Source: Brachionus manjavacas
Taxonomy: Eukaryota; Rotifera; Eurotatoria; Ploima; Brachionidae
Length of the DNA: 64,000 nucleotides
Reading direction: 5' to 3'
Assembly (NCBI GenBank): GCA_019054805.1
Contig: JAHQIY010000042.1
Location: 124,001-188,000 of the forward strand
Shown: positions 39,158 to 48,559 of the stretch, in pieces
Layout: each line of letters opens with the position of its first letter
How positions within the stretch are numbered: the stretch's first letter is position 1
Translations under genes and position numbers: made by a program
Notes under the pieces: generated by a model
Told to the model about the DNA's origin: nothing
Seen by the model: the letters and a program-made list of their open reading frames with translations, nothing else
Database searches by the model: none

Positions 39158-40897
39158 ATGTATACACTCCGTCCCTATCAGGCTGACTCCGTCAAAGCGG
39201 TCATTCATTACTTTCGAAAACACTCGTCACCTGCTGTGTTGGTACTTCCCACAGGCGCAGGTAAAAGCTTAGTCATCGCTGAGCTCGCTCGCTTGGCCAA
39301 AGGGCGTGTATTGGTGCTTGCTCATGTAAAGGAACTCGTCGAGCAAAACCATCAAAAATACGAAGGATACGGACTGAAAGGCTCGATATTTTCAGCGGGT
39401 TTAGGTCGTAAAGAAACCGACCAGCAAGTCGTTTTTGCTTCAGTGCAATCTGTCGTGCGCAACCTCGAGCAGTTTAAAAACCAATTTTCACTTTTGGTCA
39501 TCGACGAATGTCATCGAGTGCCCGACGACAAGAACACCAGCTACCAAAAAGTCATCAACCATTTGCGCGAGCAAAATGCAGGCATAAAAGTGCTTGGGCT
39601 CACTGCCACACCTTACCGTTTAGGCATGGGCTGGATTTACCAATACCACACACGCGGACTAGTTCGCAGTGAGGAACCACGCTTCTTCCGCGACTGCATA
39701 TTTGAGCTGCCTATTCGCTACTTACTGGATGAAAAATTTCTTACTCCAGCACGCATGATGGATGCGCCCGTACTGAGCTATGACTTTTCTCAGCTCAAGC
39801 CCGCGAATACTGGTCGCTACAAAGAGTCAGAAATGGATATGGTGATTGATAAAGCTAAACGCGCAACACCACAAATCGTCGAGCAAATCATTCATATGTC
39901 TACCGGTAAGCAAGGTATTATGATTTTTGCCGCGACTGTTCGCCATGCTCAAGAGGTTTTTGGGCTGCTACCGGAAGGACAAACCGCTATTGTGATCGGC
40001 GATACGCCAACACCTGAACGTGATGCCATCATTCAAGACTTTAAAGAGCGCAAAATTAAATACTTGGTCAACGTGTCAGTACTGACAACGGGCTTTGACG
40101 CGCCGCATGTTGATTTAATTGCGATTCTACGACCAACCGAGTCGATCAGCCTTTACCAGCAAATTGTTGGGCGCGGATTGCGTCTATCTCCGGGTAAAGA
40201 GGAATGTTTGGTTCTGGATTACGCAGGCAATAGCTACGATCTCTATCAGCCTGAAGTGGGTGATGCCAAACCTGACTCAGACAGCGAAATCATCACCATC
40301 CCCTGCCCTGCTTGCGGCTTCAATAACAACTTTTGGGGAAAGCTAGACAGTAACGGTTTTCTAATTGAACATTTTGGCCGCAAATGCCAAGGGTTCTTTG
40401 AAGATGAAGAGACTAGAGAACGTGAACATTGCGACTACCGATTCAGAGCTAAGTATTGTGGAGAGTGTGGAGCCGACAACGATATCGCTGCTAGAATCTG
40501 CCACGAATGCGATGCCACTTTAGTCGACCCAGACAAGAAGCTTAAGGAGGCGTTAAACCTTAAAGATGCTCTTGTCTTTGAGTGCCTAGAAATGGCTTTA
40601 AGCGTTCACAAAGATGACAAAGGAAAAAGCAGCTTAAAAGTCTCTTATATTGGAGATAATCAGGCTCAAGTGAGTGAATTCTGGTCATTGACGACGAAGA
40701 ATCAGAAACAGCGCTTCAAGGATCAGTTTGTTCGCCCTCACCTTGCAGACAAACATAGGCCTTTTGAAGACGCTTCGCCGACTAAGGTGGTCAACAATCA
40801 ACACCGATTCCGCCCACCTCAGTTTATTATTGCAAGGAAATCCGGGCGATTCTGGAAAATGCGAGATAAGATTTTTGCTGACGAGTTAACCAACTAA
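39158..40897 (+). CDS. radD: RadD (YejH) DEAD/DEAH-box DNA repair helicase
   Basis: 579 residues from the start MYTLRPYQADSV, which matches the E. coli RadD N-terminus; seven extra in-frame codons upstream have no ribosome site. Helicase motifs: Walker A LPTGAGKS, DECH box in VIDECHRVP, motif III GLTATPYRLG, motif VI QQIVGRGLRLSPGK. The C-terminal zinc-binding part has CPACGFNN, CGECGADNDIAARICHEC. RadD takes part in repair of crosslinks and double-strand breaks and binds SSB. The sequence is closely similar to the enterobacterial protein over its whole length. Confidence 0.96.
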   Translation: MYTLRPYQADSVKAVIHYFRKHSSPAVLVLPTGAGKSLVIAELARLAKGRVLVLAHVKELVEQNHQKYEGYGLKGSIFSAGLGRKETDQQVVFASVQSVVRNLEQFKNQFSLLVIDECHRVPDDKNTSYQKVINHLREQNAGIKVLGLTATPYRLGMGWIYQYHTRGLVRSEEPRFFRDCIFELPIRYLLDEKFLTPARMMDAPVLSYDFSQLKPANTGRYKESEMDMVIDKAKRATPQIVEQIIHMSTGKQGIMIFAATVRHAQEVFGLLPEGQTAIVIGDTPTPERDAIIQDFKERKIKYLVNVSVLTTGFDAPHVDLIAILRPTESISLYQQIVGRGLRLSPGKEECLVLDYAGNSYDLYQPEVGDAKPDSDSEIITIPCPACGFNNNFWGKLDSNGFLIEHFGRKCQGFFEDEETREREHCDYRFRAKYCGECGADNDIAARICHECDATLVDPDKKLKEALNLKDALVFECLEMALSVHKDDKGKSSLKVSYIGDNQAQVSEFWSLTTKNQKQRFKDQFVRPHLADKHRPFEDASPTKVVNNQHRFRPPQFIIARKSGRFWKMRDKIFADELTN

Positions 40898-40967
40898 GAG
40901 CTAATTCATTTGGTGTTCATCTATCAACACGTATACTGACTCACAGTAATTTCAAGAAGGTAAGATT

Positions 40968-41366
40968 ATGTTGAAGCGTCCGTTAGTAAGTCTGACAGCC
41001 ATATTGGCGTGCGTCTTTGTTTCATTTCCAACATTGGCTAAGAAGCATCATGATGAAGATGGACATGCGCTAGTTCAAGACGTGCATAAGCCTGGTACGC
41101 GAATCGAGTTCGAAGAAGACCAAGATGAGGTCTACGACGCTGTACAAAAGGGCTATGTTCGCCCATTTTCTGAAATGTTTGCTGCGGTCGAACGTGACTT
41201 AAACGGTCGGATCATTCATGTCGAGCTCGAAGAAGATGATGATATTTGGATCTATGAACTCAAATTGAACCACAATAACAATATCATCAAAGTTGAATAC
41301 AACGCCGAAACCCTTGAAATGCTGCAAATTAAAGGCAGAAACATTAAAGAAGCACTAAAAAAATAG
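40968..41366 (+). CDS. PepSY-domain periplasmic protein
   Basis: 132 residues with a signal peptide (about 1-24, LTAILACVFVSFPTLAKK) followed by one PepSY domain (about 60-130): GYVRPFSEMFAAVERDLNGRIIHVELEEDD and IIKVEYNAETLEMLQIKGRN. Such proteins often precede two-component genes and may inhibit proteases or modulate the sensor. Here the response-regulator gene follows after 13 bases, so it is the first gene of a three-gene operon. Confidence 0.88.
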   Translation: MLKRPLVSLTAILACVFVSFPTLAKKHHDEDGHALVQDVHKPGTRIEFEEDQDEVYDAVQKGYVRPFSEMFAAVERDLNGRIIHVELEEDDDIWIYELKLNHNNNIIKVEYNAETLEMLQIKGRNIKEALKK

Positions 41367-41379
41367 AAGATTAAAGCTT

Positions 41380-42039
41380 ATGAAAATTCTTGTAGTGGAA
41401 GATGAACCGCGTCTTGGTGAACAAATTGTCGAAATTTTGGAACAAACCGGTTGGGTTCCTGAACTGTCTCAAGACGGTATCGATGCTCTGTACCGAGCAA
41501 CTTCAGAAGAGTGGGATGCGATCGTGCTCGATCTAGGCCTCCCAAAACTCGACGGCCTAACGGTACTCAAAGGCATTCGAGACGAGAACATTAACACGCC
41601 AGTCGTGATCCTTAGCGCTCGTGACACGTTAACTCAACGCGTAGAAGGCTTAAACGCAGGCGCAGACGACTACCTAACCAAACCATTTGAAATGGTCGAA
41701 TTGATTGCCCGTATCCGAGCTCAACTTCGCCGCGCTTCTGGTAACGCTTCTCCTGTTATGCAAGTCGGTAATTTAAGTCTCGACACTCGCACTTCAAAAG
41801 TGATGTGGCAAGGCCAAGCGATTAGTTTGACAGCCTTAGAATACAAGGTTGTCGCTTACTTTATGCATAACCCTGAGAAGGTCATTTCGCGCACAGAATT
41901 GGTCGAGCATATTTACAAACAGGATTTTGACCGTGATTCAAACACCATTGAAGTGTTTATTGGTCGAATTCGTAAAAAGATTGCACCAAAAGTCATCAAA
42001 ACCGTGAGAGGCCTGGGGTACCAGCTTAATGCCGAATAA
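41380..42039 (+). CDS. OmpR/PhoB-family response regulator (PhoP-like)
   Basis: 219 residues: receiver domain with the acidic pair in VVEDEPR, phosphoacceptor D51 in IVLDLGLPK, and YLTKPFEMVE with the conserved Lys; C-terminal winged helix with ALEYKVVAYFMHNPEKVISRTEL and DSNTIEVFIGRIRKKI. It overlaps the sensor gene by 11 bases. The overall look is of the PhoP/QseB group. PhoP-type systems respond to divalent cations, acid pH and cationic peptides, but the signal here is not known. Confidence 0.93.
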   Translation: MKILVVEDEPRLGEQIVEILEQTGWVPELSQDGIDALYRATSEEWDAIVLDLGLPKLDGLTVLKGIRDENINTPVVILSARDTLTQRVEGLNAGADDYLTKPFEMVELIARIRAQLRRASGNASPVMQVGNLSLDTRTSKVMWQGQAISLTALEYKVVAYFMHNPEKVISRTELVEHIYKQDFDRDSNTIEVFIGRIRKKIAPKVIKTVRGLGYQLNAE

Positions 42040-43369
42040 CAAACGCTCACTACTTAAAAGACTGAGTTTAAAAAGCCGTTTAGTTCTAGCGGCTGTAGTT
42101 TGGCTAACGGCTATGGTCATAGCGGTTGGCGTGAGTGTGCCTAACCAAGTATTCAACTATATGGCTGACGACGCAAAGTCTCAGTTATCCATCTATATGG
42201 ACGAGATTTCTGCATCGATAGAAGCCGATGAATCAGGCAACATCACTCTGGCGTCCAACCTTTCCGACCCGCGCTTTAACCGCCCTTACAGTGGATTATA
42301 TTGGTCAGCGAAGACCGAGACAGACTTGCTTCGCTCACGCTCTTTGTGGGACCAACGAATTGAAAGCAAAAAGAACGGTAAAGAATATGTTGGCGCTCGC
42401 GACGAAAAGCTCATCTACATAAAAACCAAGCTCTATTACCCAGATTACGATGGGCCGATTGAAGTTCTGATTGGTATTGATGAGCAACCCATTGAAGATA
42501 CTGTTCGCGATTTAATGAGTCAGCTGTGGATTATTCTCGCTCTACTCTACTTCGGCGTCTTGGCGGTGATCATGTTGCAAGTTCAGTGGTCGCTTAGTCC
42601 ACTCAACAAGATGCAAAAAGAGTTGAACCAGCTTCGCTCCGGAGATAAAACAAGCCTAGATGAAGAGTACCCAAAAGAGGTGGCTCCGGTCGTTTCCGAT
42701 CTCAATGCTCTGGTTTTCCATTACCAAGAATTGCTTGAACGCGCTCGCCATCATGCAGGCAACCTTTCTCACGCGCTAAAAACCCCTTTGTCGGTGTTAA
42801 GAAATGAAATTGGTTCGCTCGACAAAGAGACACGAGATTATCTCTTGCCTCCGGTTCATCAAATCCAAAGCCAAATTGATTACCACTTAGGTCGTGCGCG
42901 AATGGCTGGCTCTAAAAATATTCTCTCTGTTCGCGCTAATCCTGCTGAGCGCGTAGATGCGATTTCGATGGCGTTTGACAAAGTATACGCCCAACGAGGT
43001 GTCGCTTTGATTAATGAGCTCGATTCAGACATCGAAGTTGCCGTCGATCCAACCGATCTAGACGAAATGGTGGGTAACTTGCTAGAGAATGCCTACAAGT
43101 GGTCTTGCAACATCATTCGTGTCCACTCTCAAGAAAATGAGCCGGGTACCATTGAGATCATTATCGAAGATGACGGCCCTGGCATTGACGATGACGATAT
43201 TCAGCAAGCACTTAAGCGTGGTGTAAGATTAGACGAAACTACGCCAGGAACTGGCCTTGGACTGAATATCGTTAACGAAATGGCACACAGTTATCGCGGT
43301 AAGCTTGCGCTATCAAGAAGCTCGATGGGTGGATTAAAAGCCGTCCTTGCGTTTAATACATCGAACTAA
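42029..43369 (+). CDS. Sensor histidine kinase (PhoQ-like)
   Basis: 446 residues. Two membrane spans (about 17-38 and 166-188) enclose a periplasmic domain of about 125 residues. A HAMP-like linker, a dimerisation/phosphotransfer helix with the H-box GNLSHALKTPLSVLRNE, and an ATPase domain with N box MVGNLLENAYKWS, DDGPGIDD and GTGLGLNIV follow. The H-box resembles PhoQ. It is the partner of the overlapping response regulator. Confidence 0.93.
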   Translation: MPNNKRSLLKRLSLKSRLVLAAVVWLTAMVIAVGVSVPNQVFNYMADDAKSQLSIYMDEISASIEADESGNITLASNLSDPRFNRPYSGLYWSAKTETDLLRSRSLWDQRIESKKNGKEYVGARDEKLIYIKTKLYYPDYDGPIEVLIGIDEQPIEDTVRDLMSQLWIILALLYFGVLAVIMLQVQWSLSPLNKMQKELNQLRSGDKTSLDEEYPKEVAPVVSDLNALVFHYQELLERARHHAGNLSHALKTPLSVLRNEIGSLDKETRDYLLPPVHQIQSQIDYHLGRARMAGSKNILSVRANPAERVDAISMAFDKVYAQRGVALINELDSDIEVAVDPTDLDEMVGNLLENAYKWSCNIIRVHSQENEPGTIEIIIEDDGPGIDDDDIQQALKRGVRLDETTPGTGLGLNIVNEMAHSYRGKLALSRSSMGGLKAVLAFNTSN

Positions 43370-43394
43370 GCCAATCTTGAGTCAGACAACAATG

Positions 43395-43422
43395 AAAGCG
43401 ACGCAATCTGCGTCGCTTTTTA
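43395..43422 (+). terminator. Terminator of the PepSY/two-component operon
   Basis: Arms AAAGCGACGCA / TGCGTCGCTTT followed by T, 26 bases after the sensor stop. Confidence 0.9.
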
Positions 43423-43518
43423 GTTGTTGAGAATGATTTAGAGTGATTCAGTACTGACTAAGGTTATCGAATTCGATAATAGACTGACGAATAAAAACCA
43501 TGTCAGCTCTGTTAGCAA

Positions 43519-44286
43519 ATGAAAAACGCCCCTTTTACCTTATCGGCCTTATCATCGATTTTAAGCCTGCTGCTGTTACCCTCTCTTTCTTTTGCACAAG
43601 ACGAGGAAAGCTCTGACGTTGAAGAGTCGCCTTTCACCGCGCAAACCAAACTTGGCTTTATCTATACAGAAAACACAAGCTCTTCTCTTTCTGTAAATTC
43701 AGCTTTGTACCTCAATTATCAGCAAGAGTCTTGGCTACATAAGGCATCATTTGAAAGCTACTATACTGACGCCGACAATGCTGATGATGGAGCAAATCGC
43801 TATTCGGTCAATGCGGGATCAACCTATGACTTTGCAGAGAAAACCTTCGTCCGTGGTGCTGGCCGATTTGAAAATGACTTGTATGGTACTTACCGTAAAC
43901 AGTGGATATTAATGACGGGTATTGGTGTCTATTTGGTTAACAATGACATCGTAAAAACCTCCATCTCTCTTGGTCCGGGTTATCGAATCACGCAAAGACA
44001 GCCGTTCGATTCTGAATACCCAGACCAAATGAATTATGAAGTGATTGCTTCTTCTACCCTCGATAGCTCTATTGTTTTCTCGGAAAGGCTTTCAATGGGT
44101 GCAACCTTTGACGTGGCACATGGTGAAGAGAACACCCATTACAACACTAAGGCATACATCAAGAATACCTTAATGGCGAACCTGTCTTTAGTATTCGATG
44201 TTGAGTACATCTACAACACAACCGTTGCAGAAGACCAATCACCGGATGAAATCTACAGTACGATGAGCTTAAGCTATGATTTTTAA
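43519..44286 (+). CDS. DUF481 outer-membrane beta-barrel protein (YdiY-like)
   Basis: 255 residues with a signal peptide (about 1-26, LSLLLLPSLSFAQ) and a beta-barrel body of alternating aromatic strands (LGFIYTENTSSSLSVNSALYLNY, YSVNAGSTYDF, ending YSTMSLSYDF with terminal Phe, a usual signal for barrel insertion). It fits DUF481, in which E. coli YdiY is acid-induced. It sits 150 bases after the two-component operon behind a terminator, so it has its own promoter and may be a target of that system. Confidence 0.82.
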   Translation: MKNAPFTLSALSSILSLLLLPSLSFAQDEESSDVEESPFTAQTKLGFIYTENTSSSLSVNSALYLNYQQESWLHKASFESYYTDADNADDGANRYSVNAGSTYDFAEKTFVRGAGRFENDLYGTYRKQWILMTGIGVYLVNNDIVKTSISLGPGYRITQRQPFDSEYPDQMNYEVIASSTLDSSIVFSERLSMGATFDVAHGEENTHYNTKAYIKNTLMANLSLVFDVEYIYNTTVAEDQSPDEIYSTMSLSYDF

Positions 44287-44305
44287 CGCTGACTTAAGCC
44301 CTATA

Positions 44306-44330
44306 CAAAAACAGCGCCACTAGGGCGCTG
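44306..44330 (-). terminator. Terminator of the RND pump/ToxRS-like operon
   Basis: Perfect stem CAGCGCC / GGCGCTG with a T5 run on the minus strand, about 18 bases after the last gene. Confidence 0.85.
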
Positions 44331-44347
44331 CTCTCTCTTAACTATGT

Positions 44348-44800
44348 TTATGACTCCAAATGTAAAGCCACTTTCTTGCCGACTAATATTGAGCCTTTAT
44401 CACCAATATCGATAAGGTTCATTAGGCCATCAAACGAACCCGGTCTAACAAACAGTTGTTCAATCACCCCACCTTTCGCCCCCTCTAGGTCAAGTGGTGT
44501 GTGTGTATCATGCATGAACAATATTCCGTCCGAATCCATGCTGTACTGCCCTTTGCCTGAAAAACCAACTTGGCTTTGCGGTAACATTGCAAACACGCCA
44601 TAAGTGTTGTTTTCATTTAATGTCAGTTCAAGTCTCATTGGCAAAGACGTAGAGAAGACAGTTGATGGCTCTTCAATATGAATGTGTGCCACCGTGCTAC
44701 TCGTAAAATGCCTGTTTGGCTGATCACCAGTATTAAAGGCAATACCGACTCCAACGCCTAACCCCAATATCGCTGCGCCAAGGATAATTTCTTTATTCAC
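44348..44800 (-). CDS. ToxS/VtrC-like periplasmic partner protein, copy B
   Basis: 150 residues: N-terminal membrane anchor (about 5-24, IILGAAILGLGVGVGIAF) and a small periplasmic domain with LELTLNENNTYGVFAML, VGFSGKGQYSM and ILFMHD, which reads as a beta-barrel or lipocalin-like fold. GTG start, overlapping the regulator gene by eight bases (GTGAATAA). It resembles copy A (49936-50385) in length, anchor, overlap and the VGF..G.Y motif. By analogy with ToxS and VtrC it would bind the periplasmic domain of its regulator. I infer the role from architecture and position; sequence similarity to ToxS itself is not obvious. Confidence 0.62.
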   Translation of the reverse strand: MNKEIILGAAILGLGVGVGIAFNTGDQPNRHFTSSTVAHIHIEEPSTVFSTSLPMRLELTLNENNTYGVFAMLPQSQVGFSGKGQYSMDSDGILFMHDTHTPLDLEGAKGGVIEQLFVRPGSFDGLMNLIDIGDKGSILVGKKVALHLES

Positions 44801-45485
44801 AATTCACTACCCCACTTTGATTGCTGAAACTGACAGAACGACCTTGCTCATCAAGCATTAAACTAAGCTCATCAAACTGATACACCGTTGGATTCTGGTA
44901 ATAGATTCTTTCGCCATTGTTAGTTGGCTCATACCAGCACTGGTTATAAGTTTTAGCAACATACTGGCTAGAGATCAGTAGCTCTTTAGCTAGCATCGTC
45001 CCAAAGAAGCCAATCACAATCGCAGCAGCAAACACCGAGGCGGCTTTATAGCTGATTGACGAACCCACTTTTGGTGGGGAAAGCTTGCGTTGCCTATCAG
45101 TCTGCGGTGTTTTCTTCTGTTCGGTTGCCAATGGTTCATTCTGAGAAACTTTAACTTCAGAGAGGCACGTTATCTTTTTAACCGTGCCGATAAATTCATA
45201 GCCCACACCACGCTCTGTTCGGATGATTTCACCAGAGCGATCTTCTAAGCCGCGACGACAACTGGATATGGAGTGCAGCAAACTGCTGCTCTCCACGACA
45301 ATGCCACGTTTATGCCATACTTCTTCCATAAGCTCATGTTTACTCAATACTTTTCCTTTATGAGAGAACATGTAGGTCAACAATGAAATCTCATTGATAC
45401 CAATTGGGTGACGGATCTGGCTCTTAAGGCTTTGAATATAGCCGCCAGTGTCGTCAAGTATGTGAGTTCCGTTGATTAGCAGCAT
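44793..45485 (-). CDS. ToxR/VtrA-like membrane-bound winged-helix regulator, copy B
   Basis: 230 residues. Cytoplasmic OmpR-type winged helix (about 1-105: GINEISLLTYMFSH, LSKHELMEEVW, SSLLHSISSCRRGLEDR, RTERGVGYEFIG), a polar linker, one membrane helix (about 148-170, AASVFAAAIVIGFFGTML) and a periplasmic tail of about 60 residues with exactly two Cys (YNQCWYE and the C-terminal VNCE) that could form a disulfide, as in ToxR. It lies six bases after the RND gene stop, so it is cotranscribed with the pump. Paralogue of copy A (50378-51028). Confidence 0.85.
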   Translation of the reverse strand: MLLINGTHILDDTGGYIQSLKSQIRHPIGINEISLLTYMFSHKGKVLSKHELMEEVWHKRGIVVESSSLLHSISSCRRGLEDRSGEIIRTERGVGYEFIGTVKKITCLSEVKVSQNEPLATEQKKTPQTDRQRKLSPPKVGSSISYKAASVFAAAIVIGFFGTMLAKELLISSQYVAKTYNQCWYEPTNNGERIYYQNPTVYQFDELSLMLDEQGRSVSFSNQSGVVNCE

Positions 45486-45490
45486 CGTCT

Positions 45491-48400
45491 TTACCCCTCT
45501 GTAGCTAGCTCAAAGCGTTTCGATTTTTCAGTCACTTTAGCGAACGCAACATACGCCATAGGCACAATGAATAACGAGAAGAACGTCCCCACCGTTAAAC
45601 CACCAACCAAGACTAAACCAATGTTGGTGCGTCCTAATGAACCTGGGCCATCCGCTAATGCAAGTGGCAATGAACCAATAATCATCGTTAATGAAGTCAT
45701 TAGAATTGGGCGTAAACGAGATTTCGCACTCATCAAAGCCGACGTCATCGCACTGTAGCCCTCTTTGCGCTTAATGTTGGCAAACTCGACAATCAAAATA
45801 CCGTGCTTAGTGACTAGACCAACCAAGGTCAACAATCCAATCTTTGAATATAGGTTTAAGCTATGGCCAAACACACTTAATGTCAGTATTGCACCAACCA
45901 AACATAGCGGTACTGTAATTAAGATGATTAGCGGATCGACAAAGCTTTCAAACTGCGCAGCCAGAATCAAGAAGATGAACACCAGTGCCAAGCCAAATAG
46001 GATCTGCATTCCTGCTTCAGATTCATTGAGCTCTTTAACCACACCGTTGTATTCGTAGTTTTGGCCCACTTTCAGCAGTTTTGGTAACTCGGCATCTATG
46101 TAAGCCTGAATATCACTTGCACTGAAACCTGGCATTAGATCAGCTGTAATTTCTGCTGCATCCTTACCACCATAAGTCTTAATGTTTGACTCCGCAGTTA
46201 CTGGCTCAATCGAAACAAACTGAGACAATGGTAGTCTTTGACCCGAGTCAGAGCTTACGTACAGCTTATCTAGAACTTTGAAATCACCTAATGCCAGACG
46301 GTTTACCTGCACCTGAATTGGGTATGTAAAACCATCTTCTGCTTGCAAATCTGCTGCTTTCACTGAACCAAGGAATGTAGAAATAGCGCTAGTGACATTG
46401 CCGTAGTCTACACCTGACAGCACAATTGCATTACGATCAATGGAGAGGTCAAAACGTAGCTGATCTCGGTGTGTCGAGTTGTCTACATTCGAAAGACCTT
46501 CATAGTTTTCTAGTAGCTCTACTACTTTCTCTGCTGTATCAGATAACGCATCTAAATCACGGTTAACTGTGGTCAATTCAAGAACGAGATTGCTTGCTAC
46601 ATCTAGGTTATCCGCAGAGCGCACAGAGAAAGAAGTTGAATAGGCTGAAACCGTTTCACCCGCTTTAGCCATCATCTCTTGAATAATCTCATCAGCACTT
46701 TGGTCACGTTCTTCCCAAGATTTAAGTAGAACATGGTTAGTTGGTGCAGACTCGATATAAGCTAGGTTTGCTTCAATCGCATCACTGTCTTTGAACACGT
46801 TGTTTATCTGTTCGGTATTTTCGAGATCATAGAGACGACCTGCGCCCGCTGGACCATGAGACGAGACTTCAATAAAGCCTGTATCTTCCGTCGGCAAAAG
46901 AACCTTTGGCATAAACCATACTGCAACACCTGATAAAACAATTAGAGCAGCCGTTCCACCCAGCACCATACGCGGACGTTTGAACCAAGCATTGAGATAC
47001 AGCATGTACTTTTCAGTCATCGCATCTAACTTGGTTTCAACCCACTGGAACCACTTAGGTGACGTTGTCACCGATTTAAGCATGTACGCACTCATCATCG
47101 GAGATAGAGTCAGCGCAACAAACCCTGAGATAATCACAGATGCTGCAAGCGTGTAAGCAAACTGCCTGAACAGATCTGCAGTTAAGCCAGACATTAAACC
47201 AATTGGAAGATATACAACCGCGAGTGTTAACGTCATTGCGATAACTGGGAATACGATCTCTTTACAGCTCTTCAGCGCTGCTTGAAACGGGGATGACCCC
47301 TCTTCAATATGGCGGTAACAGTTTTCTACAACGACAATCGCATCGTCCACAACTAACCCGATCGCAAGGATGATCGCGAGAATGGTTAATACATTAATAC
47401 TGAAACCAAGCATTGCCATAACCGCAAATACACCGATCACACATACTGGAATGGTAATCAGGGGAATCGCCGCCACACGCAGCGAGCCAAGAAAGAGCAC
47501 GACAATTGCGGAAACCAACACAATGGCCTCAACTAAAGTCATAAAACCTTGATCGATCGCTTCTTCGATAAAGTCAGCCTGATTGTAGACCATTTTCATC
47601 TCGATACCTTCCGGTATCTGCATCGTTTCCATCGCCGCTTTGACACGGTTAGCCACCGTCACTGGGTTTTCCGTTTTAAGCGGTAATACTTGCAGAGACA
47701 TCGCCATATCGCCATCGACATTAAGCATGCTTGGCTCTAGACTTTCTTCACCCATTTGGATGTCAGCAATGTCACTAACACGAATGATTTTGCCGTTATC
47801 AACGCGCAGTACAAGGTCGCGAACATCTTCAATGGTAGTGACTTGGTTAACTGGGTTAATGGAGAAGTCACGCACTTCGCCTTTAATCGTACCAGCAGTA
47901 AAAGTTGCGTTATAGGTGCTTAGCGTTCCAACCACATCGGATGCACTGACATTCAATGCAGCCATGCGCTCAGGCTGCAACCACACTCGAATAGCGCGGC
48001 TCGAACCACCATAAGGCCCCCATACTCCACCAACACCTAGAACATTCTTGAACTGTGGCGAGATTTGCTGATTGATGAAGTCAAACATCTCTTGTTTGTC
48101 CATCGAGCTATTATTGACAAACGTAATGATGTTACTTGGCATTGAAGTATCAGATGAGTCATCTGTTACCGTTGGTTTGTCTGTCATCGCAGGTGGAAAA
48201 TCAGAGATACCATCCACTTTGCTACGCAGGTTGTTCATCAAACTCGCATATTCAACGTCACTAATGCCGTCTTCAAATTGAATCTTTAACGAACAACTTC
48301 CCTCTTGGCAGTCGGTTGTCATGGTTTTGATTTTGTCTAACCCCGTAACGGCAGTAATGAGTTCTTCCGCTACGTTTTGCGACATAAACTCAGCACTCGC

Positions 48401-48559
48401 TCCGGTGATTGAAGCACTCACCGTTGCAGAAGCCGTTTGGCGCTCAGGAAAGTACTGAATAGCCAGTTTCTGGTAAGAGACGATACCAAGTAACACAATC
48501 GCGATACTTAGCACCGAAGCAAGTACCGGGTGCTTGATACATATTTCAGGCAGCTTCAT
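45491..48559 (-). CDS. RND-family efflux transporter (HAE1 type)
   Basis: 1022-residue inner-membrane pump subunit with 12 helices and two large periplasmic loops. Helix 4 has the proton-relay aspartates in AIGLVVDDAIVVVENCYRH, and the C-half has the matching Lys in LVGLVTKHGILIVEFANI. The N-terminus PEICIKHPVLASVLSIAIVLLG and PIVTG-free loops are typical of VexH/MdtB-like HAE1 pumps. The substrate is unknown (bile salts, detergents or drugs are possible). It overlaps the adaptor gene by 14 bases; no outer-membrane factor gene is present, so TolC would be shared. Confidence 0.95.
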   Translation of the reverse strand: MKLPEICIKHPVLASVLSIAIVLLGIVSYQKLAIQYFPERQTASATVSASITGASAEFMSQNVAEELITAVTGLDKIKTMTTDCQEGSCSLKIQFEDGISDVEYASLMNNLRSKVDGISDFPPAMTDKPTVTDDSSDTSMPSNIITFVNNSSMDKQEMFDFINQQISPQFKNVLGVGGVWGPYGGSSRAIRVWLQPERMAALNVSASDVVGTLSTYNATFTAGTIKGEVRDFSINPVNQVTTIEDVRDLVLRVDNGKIIRVSDIADIQMGEESLEPSMLNVDGDMAMSLQVLPLKTENPVTVANRVKAAMETMQIPEGIEMKMVYNQADFIEEAIDQGFMTLVEAIVLVSAIVVLFLGSLRVAAIPLITIPVCVIGVFAVMAMLGFSINVLTILAIILAIGLVVDDAIVVVENCYRHIEEGSSPFQAALKSCKEIVFPVIAMTLTLAVVYLPIGLMSGLTADLFRQFAYTLAASVIISGFVALTLSPMMSAYMLKSVTTSPKWFQWVETKLDAMTEKYMLYLNAWFKRPRMVLGGTAALIVLSGVAVWFMPKVLLPTEDTGFIEVSSHGPAGAGRLYDLENTEQINNVFKDSDAIEANLAYIESAPTNHVLLKSWEERDQSADEIIQEMMAKAGETVSAYSTSFSVRSADNLDVASNLVLELTTVNRDLDALSDTAEKVVELLENYEGLSNVDNSTHRDQLRFDLSIDRNAIVLSGVDYGNVTSAISTFLGSVKAADLQAEDGFTYPIQVQVNRLALGDFKVLDKLYVSSDSGQRLPLSQFVSIEPVTAESNIKTYGGKDAAEITADLMPGFSASDIQAYIDAELPKLLKVGQNYEYNGVVKELNESEAGMQILFGLALVFIFLILAAQFESFVDPLIILITVPLCLVGAILTLSVFGHSLNLYSKIGLLTLVGLVTKHGILIVEFANIKRKEGYSAMTSALMSAKSRLRPILMTSLTMIIGSLPLALADGPGSLGRTNIGLVLVGGLTVGTFFSLFIVPMAYVAFAKVTEKSKRFELATEG

